A stretch of 7,102 nt of DNA from positions 1 through 7,102 of the forward strand of contig JADLAH010000262.1 in assembly GCA_020848315.1 (NCBI GenBank), written 5' to 3'. The position numbers were made by a program, and so were the translations under genes. Positions 1 to 5,376 of the stretch are shown here, one piece after another. Under the pieces are notes generated by a model that worked only from the letters and a program-made list of their open reading frames with translations, searched no databases and was not told where the DNA came from. Source of the stretch: Chitinophagales bacterium. GTDB taxonomy: Bacteria > Bacteroidota > Bacteroidia > Chitinophagales > JADIYW01. Position 1 is the stretch's first letter, and each line of letters starts with the position of its first letter.

Positions 1-268
1 AAGAGGTGAGCACAAACTGTGTTTGCGGAAACCTGGCAATATTTTTCAGGATACTCTCTATCGTGCGCTGACAGTGGTCGCAGGTCGGACTGAAGTTAAT
101 GAAAACGGTGCGGTAATCTTTCTTCAGTATGCTGTTGTCATATTGCTGCACGCTGTCGAGCTGCATTAGTTTTATCTCGGGAAAAGGAATGGTCGCGGCG
201 GCGACAGGCTCTTCCGCGCGCAGCACGGCGGCAGACAGGACTAAAGCGAGTATCAACAGGTATCTCAT
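1..268 (-). CDS. Exported thioredoxin-like (TlpA/redoxin-type) protein, N-terminal part
   Basis: The gene is cut by the window start, so only the first 89 codons are visible, beginning with ATG at 268. Residues 1-18 form a signal peptide: MRY, a hydrophobic stretch LLILALVLSAAVL, then a probable cleavage after RA at residue 18. No lipobox cysteine is seen. About 35 residues later comes a beta-strand-like segment TVFINFSPTCDHCQ, with the CxxC pair C63 and C66 in thioredoxin-fold position, followed by an amphipathic helix (RTIESILKNIA). Known family role: periplasmic thiol-disulfide exchange or peroxidase-like redox chemistry. The exact substrate cannot be told. The last residues seen (TQFVLTS) fit the next strand of the fold. 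The gene lies downstream of the rplT terminator on the same strand and has no convincing promoter of its own in the 26-base gap. TlpA-like versus redoxin-like remains open. Confidence 0.8.
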   Translation of the reverse strand, partial: MRYLLILALVLSAAVLRAEEPVAAATIPFPEIKLMQLDSVQQYDNSILKKDYRTVFINFSPTCDHCQRTIESILKNIARFPQTQFVLTS

Positions 269-294
269 ATACGCTAAATTACAAAGAAAATGCC

Positions 295-324
295 AAAAAA
301 AATCCCGGCTGCAAGAGCCGGGAT
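295..324 (-). terminator. Intrinsic terminator of the infC-rpmI-rplT block
   Basis: On the minus strand a perfect 9-bp GC-rich stem (arms 316-324 and 302-310, loop 311-315) is followed directly by seven U residues (positions 301 to 295). It lies 21 bases past the rplT stop. It separates the ribosomal block from the redox gene that follows on the same strand. Confidence 0.93.
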
Positions 325-331
325 GTATTAC

Positions 332-348
332 TAAGCAAGGATTGCTTA
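332..348 (-). repeat. Small inverted repeat spanning the rplT stop codon
   Basis: Arms 332-338 (TAAGCAA) and 342-348 (TTGCTTA) are perfect 7-bp complements with a 3-base loop. The arm at 342-348 contains the rplT stop TAA. Together with the terminator hairpin just downstream it makes a tandem hairpin 3' end, perhaps an RNA-stability structure. The structure is directly visible; the function is inferred. Confidence 0.5.
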
Positions 349-690
349 TTTTACTTTATTTACGATAGCCTCAAATGCCTGAGGGTCGTTCAATGCTAAG
401 TCAGCCAGCGCCTTACGGTTCAGGTTAACATTGGCATCAGCCAGTTTTTTGATGAATACAGAGTAAGACATTCCATAGTTGCGAACTGCCGCGTTGATAC
501 GCACAATCCACATGCTTCTGTAATCTCTTTTCTTTAATTTTCTACCTACGAAAGCATAGGTTAAACCTTTCTCAACCGCATTTTTAGTAACGGTCCATAC
601 GTTTTTTCTTCTGCCGAAATAACCTTTGGCGAGTTTGTAGACTTTCTTTTTTCTTTGCTTTGCTGCAACTGAATTGACGGAACGTGGCAT
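346..690 (-). CDS. rplT: 50S ribosomal protein L20
   Basis: The 114-residue basic protein begins [29 protein letters not shown] in family order, and the length matches L20 (about 114-120). The N-terminal arm (1-60) is Arg/Lys-rich and threads into 23S rRNA. The globular C-terminal part carries [20 protein letters not shown] (about 58-77), the conserved L20 signature, which in other bacteria also binds the operon's own mRNA. L20 is an early-assembly protein of the large subunit. It lies 69 bases after rpmI on the same strand and is followed by a strong terminator, so it is the last gene of the block. There is no Shine-Dalgarno; the leader is AT-rich, as is usual in Bacteroidota. Identification is very secure. 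Confidence 0.98.
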   Translation of the reverse strand: MPRSVNSVAAKQRKKKVYKLAKGYFGRRKNVWTVTKNAVEKGLTYAFVGRKLKKRDYRSMWIVRINAAVRNYGMSYSVFIKKLADANVNLNRKALADLALNDPQAFEAIVNKVK

Positions 691-759
691 GACTTTTTAA
701 TTTTAAAGGTGAATAATTAAGACCATCGGCGATGCCTTGCCTTATGTCTGTTTATGAAA

Positions 760-957
760 TTAGTTAAGTACTAATAAACGCTTGATGTTTCCTTCATCGC
801 ATTTTCTAACTATTGTAGTACCAGTCAGATTTCTTTTCTGCTTAGTCGTTTTTTTAGTCAGGATATGTCTTTTATAAGCACAAGCTCTTTTAATCTTTCC
901 GCTTCCGGTTAATTTAAAACGCTTCTTGGCACTTGAGTTTGTTTTTTGCTTTGGCAT
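760..957 (-). CDS. rpmI: 50S ribosomal protein L35
   Basis: The 65-residue, strongly basic protein opens [24 protein letters not shown], the canonical L35 start. It continues with [14 protein letters not shown], the conserved central motif. Length is exactly typical (64-66). L35 is a component of the large ribosomal subunit near the base of the P-site side. It sits between infC and rplT in the universal order. A promoter and a hairpin occupy the 140-base gap in front of it, so rpmI-rplT can probably be transcribed apart from infC. The start ATG at 957 is preceded by a U-rich run and no Shine-Dalgarno. Confidence 0.97.
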   Translation of the reverse strand: MPKQKTNSSAKKRFKLTGSGKIKRACAYKRHILTKKTTKQKRNLTGTTIVRKCDEGNIKRLLVLN

Positions 958-980
958 AAAAAATAGTTTAGAAAGTCTGT

Positions 981-1017
981 AAAAACCTGTTTGAATTCAC
1001 TTTAAAATTCAAATAGG
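981..1017 (-). promoter_or_regulatory. Leader hairpin with U-tract before rpmI (possible L20 attenuator)
   Basis: On the minus strand an 8-bp perfect stem (arms 1006-1013 and 990-997, loop 998-1005) can be extended past one A·C mismatch by three more pairs (1015-1017 with 986-988). It is followed at once by five U residues (985-981). This is terminator-shaped but AU-rich. Its place in the rpmI leader matches where L20-dependent control operates in other bacteria. It could be an attenuator, a weak infC terminator, or an L20-binding fold. Confidence 0.55.
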
Positions 1018-1020
1018 GTG

Positions 1021-1052
1021 CAAAGATACACTAAAAATCTTGATTTTTCAAA
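1021..1052 (-). promoter_or_regulatory. Bacteroidota-type promoter for rpmI-rplT
   Basis: On the minus strand a -33 TTTG (1052-1049) is separated by 20 bases from a -7 TATCTTTG (1028-1021), an exact match to TAnnTTTG and followed by CA. The transcript would start near 1014-1016, giving a leader of about 57 bases. Spacing and both boxes fit the primary sigma consensus of the phylum. Confidence 0.75.
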
Positions 1053-1080
1053 TTTCAGCATGTAAAATCAAGGTAAAATA

Positions 1081-1096
1081 TACACAACTGTGTGTA
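1081..1096 (-). repeat. Inverted repeat just after the infC stop
   Basis: Arms 1091-1096 and 1081-1086 (TACACA and TGTGTA on the minus strand) pair perfectly around a 4-base loop two bases after the infC stop. The downstream sequence TATTTTACC is only a weak U-tract. It may be an inefficient terminator or an mRNA end structure. Confidence 0.4.
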
Positions 1097-1097
1097 G

Positions 1098-1646
1098 TTA
1101 TACTTTTTTCTTAGGCGCGATGTAGGCAATCATCTTCTTGCCTTCCAGATTCGGCATAGCTTCCAGTGCCCCGAATTCCTTCAGACTGTCCGCAAATTGC
1201 AGCAATACGAGCTCCCCTCTGTCCTTGAACTGGATAGCACGACCTTTGAACTGCACGTAAATCTTCACTTTGGAACCTTCCTGCAGGAACTTTTGCGCAT
1301 GTTTTTTCTTGAAATCGAGATCGTGGTCATCTGTATTCGGCGTAAAACGGATTTCTTTTACCTCTGTTTTCTTCTGCTTCGCCTTGATTTCCTTCTCTTT
1401 CTTCTTCTTGTCGTACAAAAATTTATTGTAATCCACCAAACGGCACACCGGAGGATCTGCTTTCGGTGAGATTTCCACCAAATCCACGCCCTGCTCTACT
1501 GCAAAGCGGAGGGCTTCTTCAATCGGATAAATGCCGGGTTCAATTTCTTCCCCCACGAGACGTACCTGTGGCACGCGGATGTCTTTGTTTAAACGGTGTT
1601 CCGTCTCTTTTTTCTTCGGAACAAATGGTCTTCTTTTAGGTATCAA
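1098..1646 (-). CDS. infC: Translation initiation factor IF-3
   Basis: IF-3 binds the 30S subunit, keeps subunits apart and proofreads the start codon. The N domain contains RVPQVRLVGEEIEPGIYPIEEAL and VDLVEISPKADPPVCRLVDYNKFLY (about 24-78). A Lys-rich linker follows (YDKKKKEKEIKAKQKK). The C domain opens with KEIRFTPNTDDHDL and ends KKMIAYIAPKKK. At 182 residues it is normal length with a short basic N-terminal extension. No ATG is possible: going upstream from the N domain, the frame has ATA at 1643, TTG at 1646, then a stop TAA at 1661-1659. TTG is used here; ATA is the alternative. infC starts are often rare codons because IF-3 represses its own mRNA through them. It is the first gene of infC-rpmI-rplT; thrS, a common upstream partner, is absent. 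Confidence 0.96.
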   Translation of the reverse strand: MIPKRRPFVPKKKETEHRLNKDIRVPQVRLVGEEIEPGIYPIEEALRFAVEQGVDLVEISPKADPPVCRLVDYNKFLYDKKKKEKEIKAKQKKTEVKEIRFTPNTDDHDLDFKKKHAQKFLQEGSKVKIYVQFKGRAIQFKDRGELVLLQFADSLKEFGALEAMPNLEGKKMIAYIAPKKKV

Positions 1647-1696
1647 ACTGTTTTTGTTTTATTTATAAAAAACTGCAATCCCGCTGGCGGTGACAT
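1643..1696 (-). promoter_or_regulatory. Possible leader ORF overlapping the infC start
   Basis: An ATG at 1696 opens a 17-codon frame (MSPPAGLQFFINKTKTV) that ends with TGA at 1645-1643. That stop overlaps the TTG start of infC in the arrangement TTGATA. A GAGG lies 8 bases ahead of the ATG. The arrangement could couple leader translation to IF-3 synthesis. A short ORF of this kind can arise by chance, so this stays tentative. Confidence 0.3.
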
Positions 1697-1739
1697 CGGA
1701 ACATCCTCGGCAGCAAAAAATTACGGTGCAATAATACGG

Positions 1740-1747
1740 CAAAAATA
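1740..1747 (-). promoter_or_regulatory. Candidate -7 box for infC
   Basis: The minus strand reads TATTTTTG here, an exact TAnnTTTG match, about 94 bases ahead of the infC start. No TTG lies at the ideal -33 distance. A second near-match, TATTATTG, lies at 1736-1729 and is followed by CA. One of the two probably drives infC, but the missing -33 box keeps confidence modest. Confidence 0.4.
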
Positions 1748-1896
1748 ACAATTTATCATCCAACCTCCGTAAAAAAATATACGATAATGACACCTGCGGA
1801 ACCACCTTTGGCGGACATCCGCACCGAACAGGCGCAACTTCGTTATGAAAATGTCAAAAGTGTGCCGATTTTGTTTTATTTATTACCTGAAAAGTG

Positions 1897-1904
1897 TATC
1901 TTCG
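1897..1904 (+). promoter_or_regulatory. Candidate -7 box for prs
   Basis: TATCTTCG followed by CA differs from TAnnTTTG at one base. The nearest upstream TTTG (1870-1873) is 23 bases away, longer than the usual 19-20. If used, transcription begins near 1910, so translation must start downstream, at GTG 1924. Confidence 0.45.
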
Positions 1905-1923
1905 CACACCAAAAATCCGCAAA

Positions 1924-2865
1924 GTGGTCATTCCTGATTTAAAACTGATTTCCGGCAGATGTACACAGTACCTCTCCACCAAGATAGCAGACAGCTACGG
2001 ACAGGAGTTGACACCTGTGGAAGTGATGCAGTTCAGCGACGGTGAATTTGAACCGGTGATCCAGGAAAGTATCCGCGGATCCTACGTATTTTGCATGCAA
2101 AGCACTTTTGCACCGGCCGACAATCTGCTCGAGCTGTTGCTCCTGATTGATGCCGCCAAACGCGCTTCCGCAGGGTATATCGTGGCGGTAATGCCTTATT
2201 TCGGACTGGCGCGCCAGGACAGAAAAGACAAACCACGTGTAGCCATTGGTGCGAAACTGGTGGCGGACATGCTGACAGCCGCAGGCGCACAGCGGGTGAT
2301 GACGATGGACCTGCACTCACCGCAGATTCAGGGTTTCTTTAATATTCCGGTGGATCATCTCGAAGCGGATGCCATTTTCACACCGTATGTGAAAGAGCTC
2401 AACCTCGACAATCTGGTGTTTGCCTCTCCGGATGTGGGTGGTGTAAAACGCGCCCGCAGCTATGCCCGCCAATTCAACGCGGAGCTCGTGATTTGCGACA
2501 AACACCGGGTGAAAGCCAATGAAATCGAATCCATGCGACTGATTGGTGATGTTACCGACAAAAACGTCATCCTCACCGATGACCTGATTGATACCGGCGG
2601 CACTTTGTGCACCGCGGCCAACCTGATTATGGAAAAAGGCGCCAAAAGTGTCCGCGCCCTGATTACACATCCGGTATTATCCGGCAAAGCCTACGAAAAA
2701 ATTGAAGCTTCCGCACTCACGGAACTGGTGGTATGCGATACCATCCCGTTGCGACAGTCTTCTCCTAAAATAAAAGTATTATCGGTAGCACAGCTCTTCG
2801 CCCGCGCTATCCGTAATGCCCACGAATTCAAATCAATTAATTCATTATTCATCAATAAAAAGTAA
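1924..2865 (+). CDS. prs: Ribose-phosphate pyrophosphokinase (PRPP synthase, class I)
   Basis: It makes PRPP from ribose 5-phosphate and ATP for purine, pyrimidine, His, Trp and NAD synthesis; it is a cytosolic hexameric enzyme. Numbered from GTG 1924 it has 313 residues, as expected (310-320). It has PDLKLISG near the start, FSDGE (about 38-42), the ATP-binding RQDRK (97-101), DLHSPQIQGFF with metal-binding H131, the catalytic Lys-Arg pair in DVGGVKRAR (K175, R176), and the PRPP loop DDLIDTGGTL (219-228). All key residues are present. An in-frame GTG at 1894 would add ten residues (MYLRTPKIRK, not seen in the family as I know it) and would overlap a promoter-like box, so 1924 is preferred. 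The stop is 5 bases before rplY, so the two are probably cotranscribed. Confidence 0.96.
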   Translation: MVIPDLKLISGRCTQYLSTKIADSYGQELTPVEVMQFSDGEFEPVIQESIRGSYVFCMQSTFAPADNLLELLLLIDAAKRASAGYIVAVMPYFGLARQDRKDKPRVAIGAKLVADMLTAAGAQRVMTMDLHSPQIQGFFNIPVDHLEADAIFTPYVKELNLDNLVFASPDVGGVKRARSYARQFNAELVICDKHRVKANEIESMRLIGDVTDKNVILTDDLIDTGGTLCTAANLIMEKGAKSVRALITHPVLSGKAYEKIEASALTELVVCDTIPLRQSSPKIKVLSVAQLFARAIRNAHEFKSINSLFINKK

Positions 2866-2870
2866 TTTTT

Positions 2871-3470
2871 ATGCAAACCATTACCATTAGCGGAAAAGCT
2901 AGAGCAGGCGTAGGAAAAGTAGCCACTAAAGCAGACAGAGCTGCAGGCAACATTCCTTGCGTGATGTATGCGGGAAACGAGGTGGTACACTTCACTTCAA
3001 CTCTGAGCGAGTTGAGAGGGATTCTGTACACGCCGAAATTCTTCAAAGCATTAATCAACATTGACGGCACTGTACATGAAGCCTTGTTGAAAGACGTACA
3101 GGTTCACCCTGTAACAGAGGAAATCCGTCACATTGACTTCCACAAACTCATCCCTGGCAAGAAAGTAATCGTTGATGTTCCTATCAGCGTAGTAGGTTCT
3201 TCTCAAGGCGTTAGAGAAGGTGGTAAACTTTTAGTGAAAGTACGTAAGCTGAAAGTAAAATCTACACCGGAGAATCTGGTTGACCACATCGAAGTGGACA
3301 TCACACCATTGAAACTGGGACAATCGCTGAAAGTAAGAGATATCAAACCGGAAGGTTTTGAAATCCTGAACTCCCCTTCTATTCCTTTGGTATCTGTGGA
3401 AATCACCAGAGCATTGCGTTCTGCTGCTACAGATGCTGCGAAGGCAGAAGCATCTTCCAAAAAGAAATAA
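2871..3470 (+). CDS. rplY: 50S ribosomal protein L25 (CTC/TL5 type)
   Basis: This is the long, two-domain form (199 residues), not the 94-residue E. coli L25. The N-terminal domain (about 1-92) binds 5S rRNA and shows RAAGNIPCVMYAG and the signature VHPVTEEIRHIDFHKL (about 77-92). The C-terminal beta domain (about 93-180) includes VPISVVGSSQGVREGG and PLKLGQSLKVRDI. A short Ala/Lys-rich tail ends in SSKKK. It starts 5 bases after prs with a run of five T and no Shine-Dalgarno, and is followed 23 bases later by a palindromic terminator. The prs-ctc-pth linkage is widespread, which supports the identity. The CTC subfamily was first described as a general stress protein in Bacillus; whether that applies here cannot be seen. 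Confidence 0.96.
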   Translation: MQTITISGKARAGVGKVATKADRAAGNIPCVMYAGNEVVHFTSTLSELRGILYTPKFFKALINIDGTVHEALLKDVQVHPVTEEIRHIDFHKLIPGKKVIVDVPISVVGSSQGVREGGKLLVKVRKLKVKSTPENLVDHIEVDITPLKLGQSLKVRDIKPEGFEILNSPSIPLVSVEITRALRSAATDAAKAEASSKKK

Positions 3471-3485
3471 TTCTGAAAAATTATT

Positions 3486-3493
3486 TAGCTTTG
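3486..3493 (+). promoter_or_regulatory. Promoter-like -7 box against the rplY terminator
   Basis: TAGCTTTG matches TAnnTTTG exactly and ends two bases before the terminator stem. No TTG is seen at the -33 distance. If active, transcription would begin inside the hairpin and escape termination, feeding the downstream exported-protein gene and pth. A chance match is quite possible. Confidence 0.3.
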
Positions 3494-3521
3494 AAGCCGG
3501 CAATATTGCCGGCTTTTTTTT
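3494..3521 (+). terminator. Palindromic intrinsic terminator after rplY
   Basis: GCCGGCAATATTGCCGGC (3496-3513) is a perfect 18-base palindrome, extended by flanking AA/TT. It folds as a 7-bp GC-rich stem with an ATAT loop and is followed by eight T. It should end most prs-rplY transcripts. It stands only 8 bases before the next gene's ATG. Confidence 0.92.
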
Positions 3522-3528
3522 ATGTCTT

Positions 3529-4179
3529 ATGAAACAGTTGCTCACTATCTTCCTTTCTTTATGCTTCATCTTGCCGATGAAAGCAGACACGCCAAAAAAA
3601 ACGGAAAAAGTATATCCGTTTAACTACGGAAAAATGGAAGACAACGTATACACCAATCCATTCTTCGGCATCCGCCTGCCCGTTCCCGACAACTGGAATG
3701 TGCAGAATAATAGCCAGATTGAATACGTGATTTCCAAAGGGAAAGATGTGGTGCAGTTTGAAGATGAGTTACTCAATGAATCCGTCAAAAACATCGATAT
3801 CAACTCGATGACTTTGCTGATGCTGAGCAAATTTGAAATGGGCGCTCCGGTTGCCTTCAACCCCAACATCACGCTGATGGCGGAAGATGTATCTATGTCT
3901 ACCGGCATCCGCAAAGGCTCCGACTATTTGTTTCACGTAAAAAACGGTCTGCAGAAATCCAACCTTCAGATGACCTGCACACCGGAGGAAGATCCCGTCA
4001 CCATCAGCGGGCAGACTTTCTACCGACTGACCTGCGAGCGTGCGGAATCCGATATCAAACTGATTTACTACACGACCATTTCCAAGAGATACGCGGTTTC
4101 CTTTGTGGCGGCCTGCAATACGGATGAAGAGGAACAAGAACTGAAATCCATTATTAACAGTATAACCTTTTCCAGATAA
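3529..4179 (+). CDS. Exported protein of unknown function, possibly PsbP/DcrB-like fold
   Basis: The protein has 216 residues from ATG 3529. The frame stays open upstream to 3433, but that part runs through the end of rplY and the terminator, so 3529 is the sensible start. Residues 1-19 (MKQLLTIFLSLCFILPMKA) are a signal peptide with likely cleavage before DTPKK; there is no lipobox. The mature part has YTNPFFGIRLPVPDNW (about 42-57), reminiscent of the opening strand of PsbP/Mog1/DcrB-fold proteins. It ends with a strand-and-helix pattern YYTTISKRYAVSFVAA then EEEQELKSIINSITF, also like that fold. Two cysteines (in MTCTPEE and LTCERAE) could form a disulfide. The fold is inferred; I do not recognise the gene. 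Its stop overlaps the pth start by one base (TAATG), implying translational coupling. Confidence 0.85.
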   Translation: MKQLLTIFLSLCFILPMKADTPKKTEKVYPFNYGKMEDNVYTNPFFGIRLPVPDNWNVQNNSQIEYVISKGKDVVQFEDELLNESVKNIDINSMTLLMLSKFEMGAPVAFNPNITLMAEDVSMSTGIRKGSDYLFHVKNGLQKSNLQMTCTPEEDPVTISGQTFYRLTCERAESDIKLIYYTTISKRYAVSFVAACNTDEEEQELKSIINSITFSR

Positions 4180-4745
4180 TGTCAAAATACCTGATAGTCG
4201 GACTGGGAAATATCGGCAAGGAATACGACCATACGCGCCACAATATCGGATTTGATGTGGCGGATGCGATGGCCAAAGAGCTCGGCTGTACCTTTGATTT
4301 ATCGCGACTGGCTTTGTATGCCAAAGGTTCTTTCAAAGGCCGGCAGGTGCACCTTATCAAACCGACTACCTATATGAATCTGAGCGGCAAAGCCATCAAA
4401 TACTGGCTGCAGCAACTGGAGATTCCACTGGAAAATTGTCTGGTTATTGTAGATGATCTGGCACTTCCGCTGTGCACGCTGCGCGTGCGCGGAAAAGGCT
4501 CGGATGCCGGGCATAACGGGCTCAAATCCATTCAGGAGGAACTGCAGACACAGGAATATCCGCGGCTCAAATTCGGCATCGGCAATAACTTTCCCAAAGG
4601 GAAACAAGTGGATTTCGTATTGGGAAAATGGAGTACCGATGAGCAAATACAGATAGACACCAAAATGAATACCGCCGTAGAAATCGTGAAAAGCTTTTGC
4701 ACCATTGGCCTTGCCAACACCATGAATAGTTTCAATAACAAATAA
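4179..4745 (+). CDS. pth: Peptidyl-tRNA hydrolase
   Basis: It cleaves the ester bond of peptidyl-tRNAs dropped by stalled ribosomes, freeing tRNA for reuse; it is an essential cytosolic enzyme. The 188 residues match the family (about 185-200). The start MSKYLIVGLGNIGKEYDHTRHNIGF contains N11, Y16 and the catalytic base H21. KPTTYMNLSG carries N67, VDDLALP carries D92, and GSDAGHNGLKS carries N113; all active-site and tRNA-binding residues are thus in place. One small oddity is Leu-Cys after LALP, where Phe/Pro-Gly is more common. The ATG shares its A with the stop of the preceding gene (TAATG), so expression is likely coupled. The FAH-family gene follows after 24 bases with no terminator between. 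Confidence 0.97.
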   Translation: MSKYLIVGLGNIGKEYDHTRHNIGFDVADAMAKELGCTFDLSRLALYAKGSFKGRQVHLIKPTTYMNLSGKAIKYWLQQLEIPLENCLVIVDDLALPLCTLRVRGKGSDAGHNGLKSIQEELQTQEYPRLKFGIGNNFPKGKQVDFVLGKWSTDEQIQIDTKMNTAVEIVKSFCTIGLANTMNSFNNK

Positions 4746-4769
4746 GATATTACCCTAAAATAAACAGCC

Positions 4770-5375
4770 ATGAAAATATTTTGCGTCGGACTGAACTACA
4801 GAGAGCATATCGCGGAAATGAAACACTTCGCATTCCCGGACAATCCTGTCATCTTCATGAAACCGCCTACGGCCTTACTAAAAAACGGACAACCATTTTA
4901 CTATCCTGAATTTTCGCAGGATGTGCACTACGAAGGAGAAATTGTATTGCGCGTCTGCAAAAACGGAAAAAAGATAGCGCCGAAATTCGCGCATAAATAT
5001 TACGATGCCTTCACGCTGGGCTTCGACTTTACCGCCCGCGATATCCAGTCAGAGCAAAAGAAAAAAGGCTGGCCCTGGGAGATTGCCAAAGGCTTTGACG
5101 GCTCGGCTTTCATTGGCGATTTCGTGCCCTTGGAACACGGAAAACAAATCGACTTCAGTATCCGGAAAAACAACGAAATCGTGCAGCAGGGCGATACGTC
5201 CATGCTGATTTTTTCCTTTGATGAAATCGTATCTTACATCTCCAAATTCTTCACGCTGCAACAAGGCGACTTAATTTATACCGGCACACCGCAGGGCGTG
5301 GGTCCGGTGCAGATCGGCGACACCCTCGAAGGTTATATCGGAGATACCTGCCTCGTGAAATGTGAGATAAAATAG
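4770..5375 (+). CDS. Fumarylacetoacetate hydrolase family protein (acylpyruvase-like)
   Basis: This 201-residue single-domain protein is of the FAHD1/YcgM class, which hydrolyses acylpyruvates or decarboxylates oxaloacetate using a divalent metal. Visible motifs are FCVGLNYREHI at the start, IFMKPPTAL (28-36), metal ligands E55 and E57 in HYEGEIVL, D86 in GFDFTARDIQ, the conserved Lys in AKGFDGSAFIG (K107), and YTGTPQGVG (170-178). All are in the usual order, so the enzyme should be active; the true substrate cannot be read from sequence. It lies 24 bases after pth on the same strand and may be the last gene of that unit. Its stop TAG is one base from the stop of the convergent flavoenzyme gene, and no terminator is visible. 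Confidence 0.9.
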   Translation: MKIFCVGLNYREHIAEMKHFAFPDNPVIFMKPPTALLKNGQPFYYPEFSQDVHYEGEIVLRVCKNGKKIAPKFAHKYYDAFTLGFDFTARDIQSEQKKKGWPWEIAKGFDGSAFIGDFVPLEHGKQIDFSIRKNNEIVQQGDTSMLIFSFDEIVSYISKFFTLQQGDLIYTGTPQGVGPVQIGDTLEGYIGDTCLVKCEIK

Positions 5376-5376
5376 C

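Larger units (their letters stand above)
1647..1923. other. Divergent intergenic region between infC and prs
   Basis: This region carries the infC leader and promoter candidates on the minus strand and the prs promoter candidate on the plus strand. Its middle (about 1790-1850) is more GC-rich and more codon-like than the AT-rich flanks. Apart from the boxes and short ORFs listed separately I see no RNA gene or repeat. Confidence 0.6.

Noticed and set aside
129..368. 79-codon plus-strand frame
   Set aside because: It is antisense to the clearly protein-like redox gene and crosses the rplT terminator.
1721..1759. 12-codon minus-strand ORF with GGAGG ahead of its ATG
   Set aside because: It is very short, rich in rare residues, and covers the promoter box of infC, so it would lie upstream of or at the transcript start.
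3433..3528. Upstream extension of the exported-protein frame
   Set aside because: It runs through the end of rplY and the terminator hairpin, and would bury the signal peptide. ATG 3529 gives a clean signal sequence.
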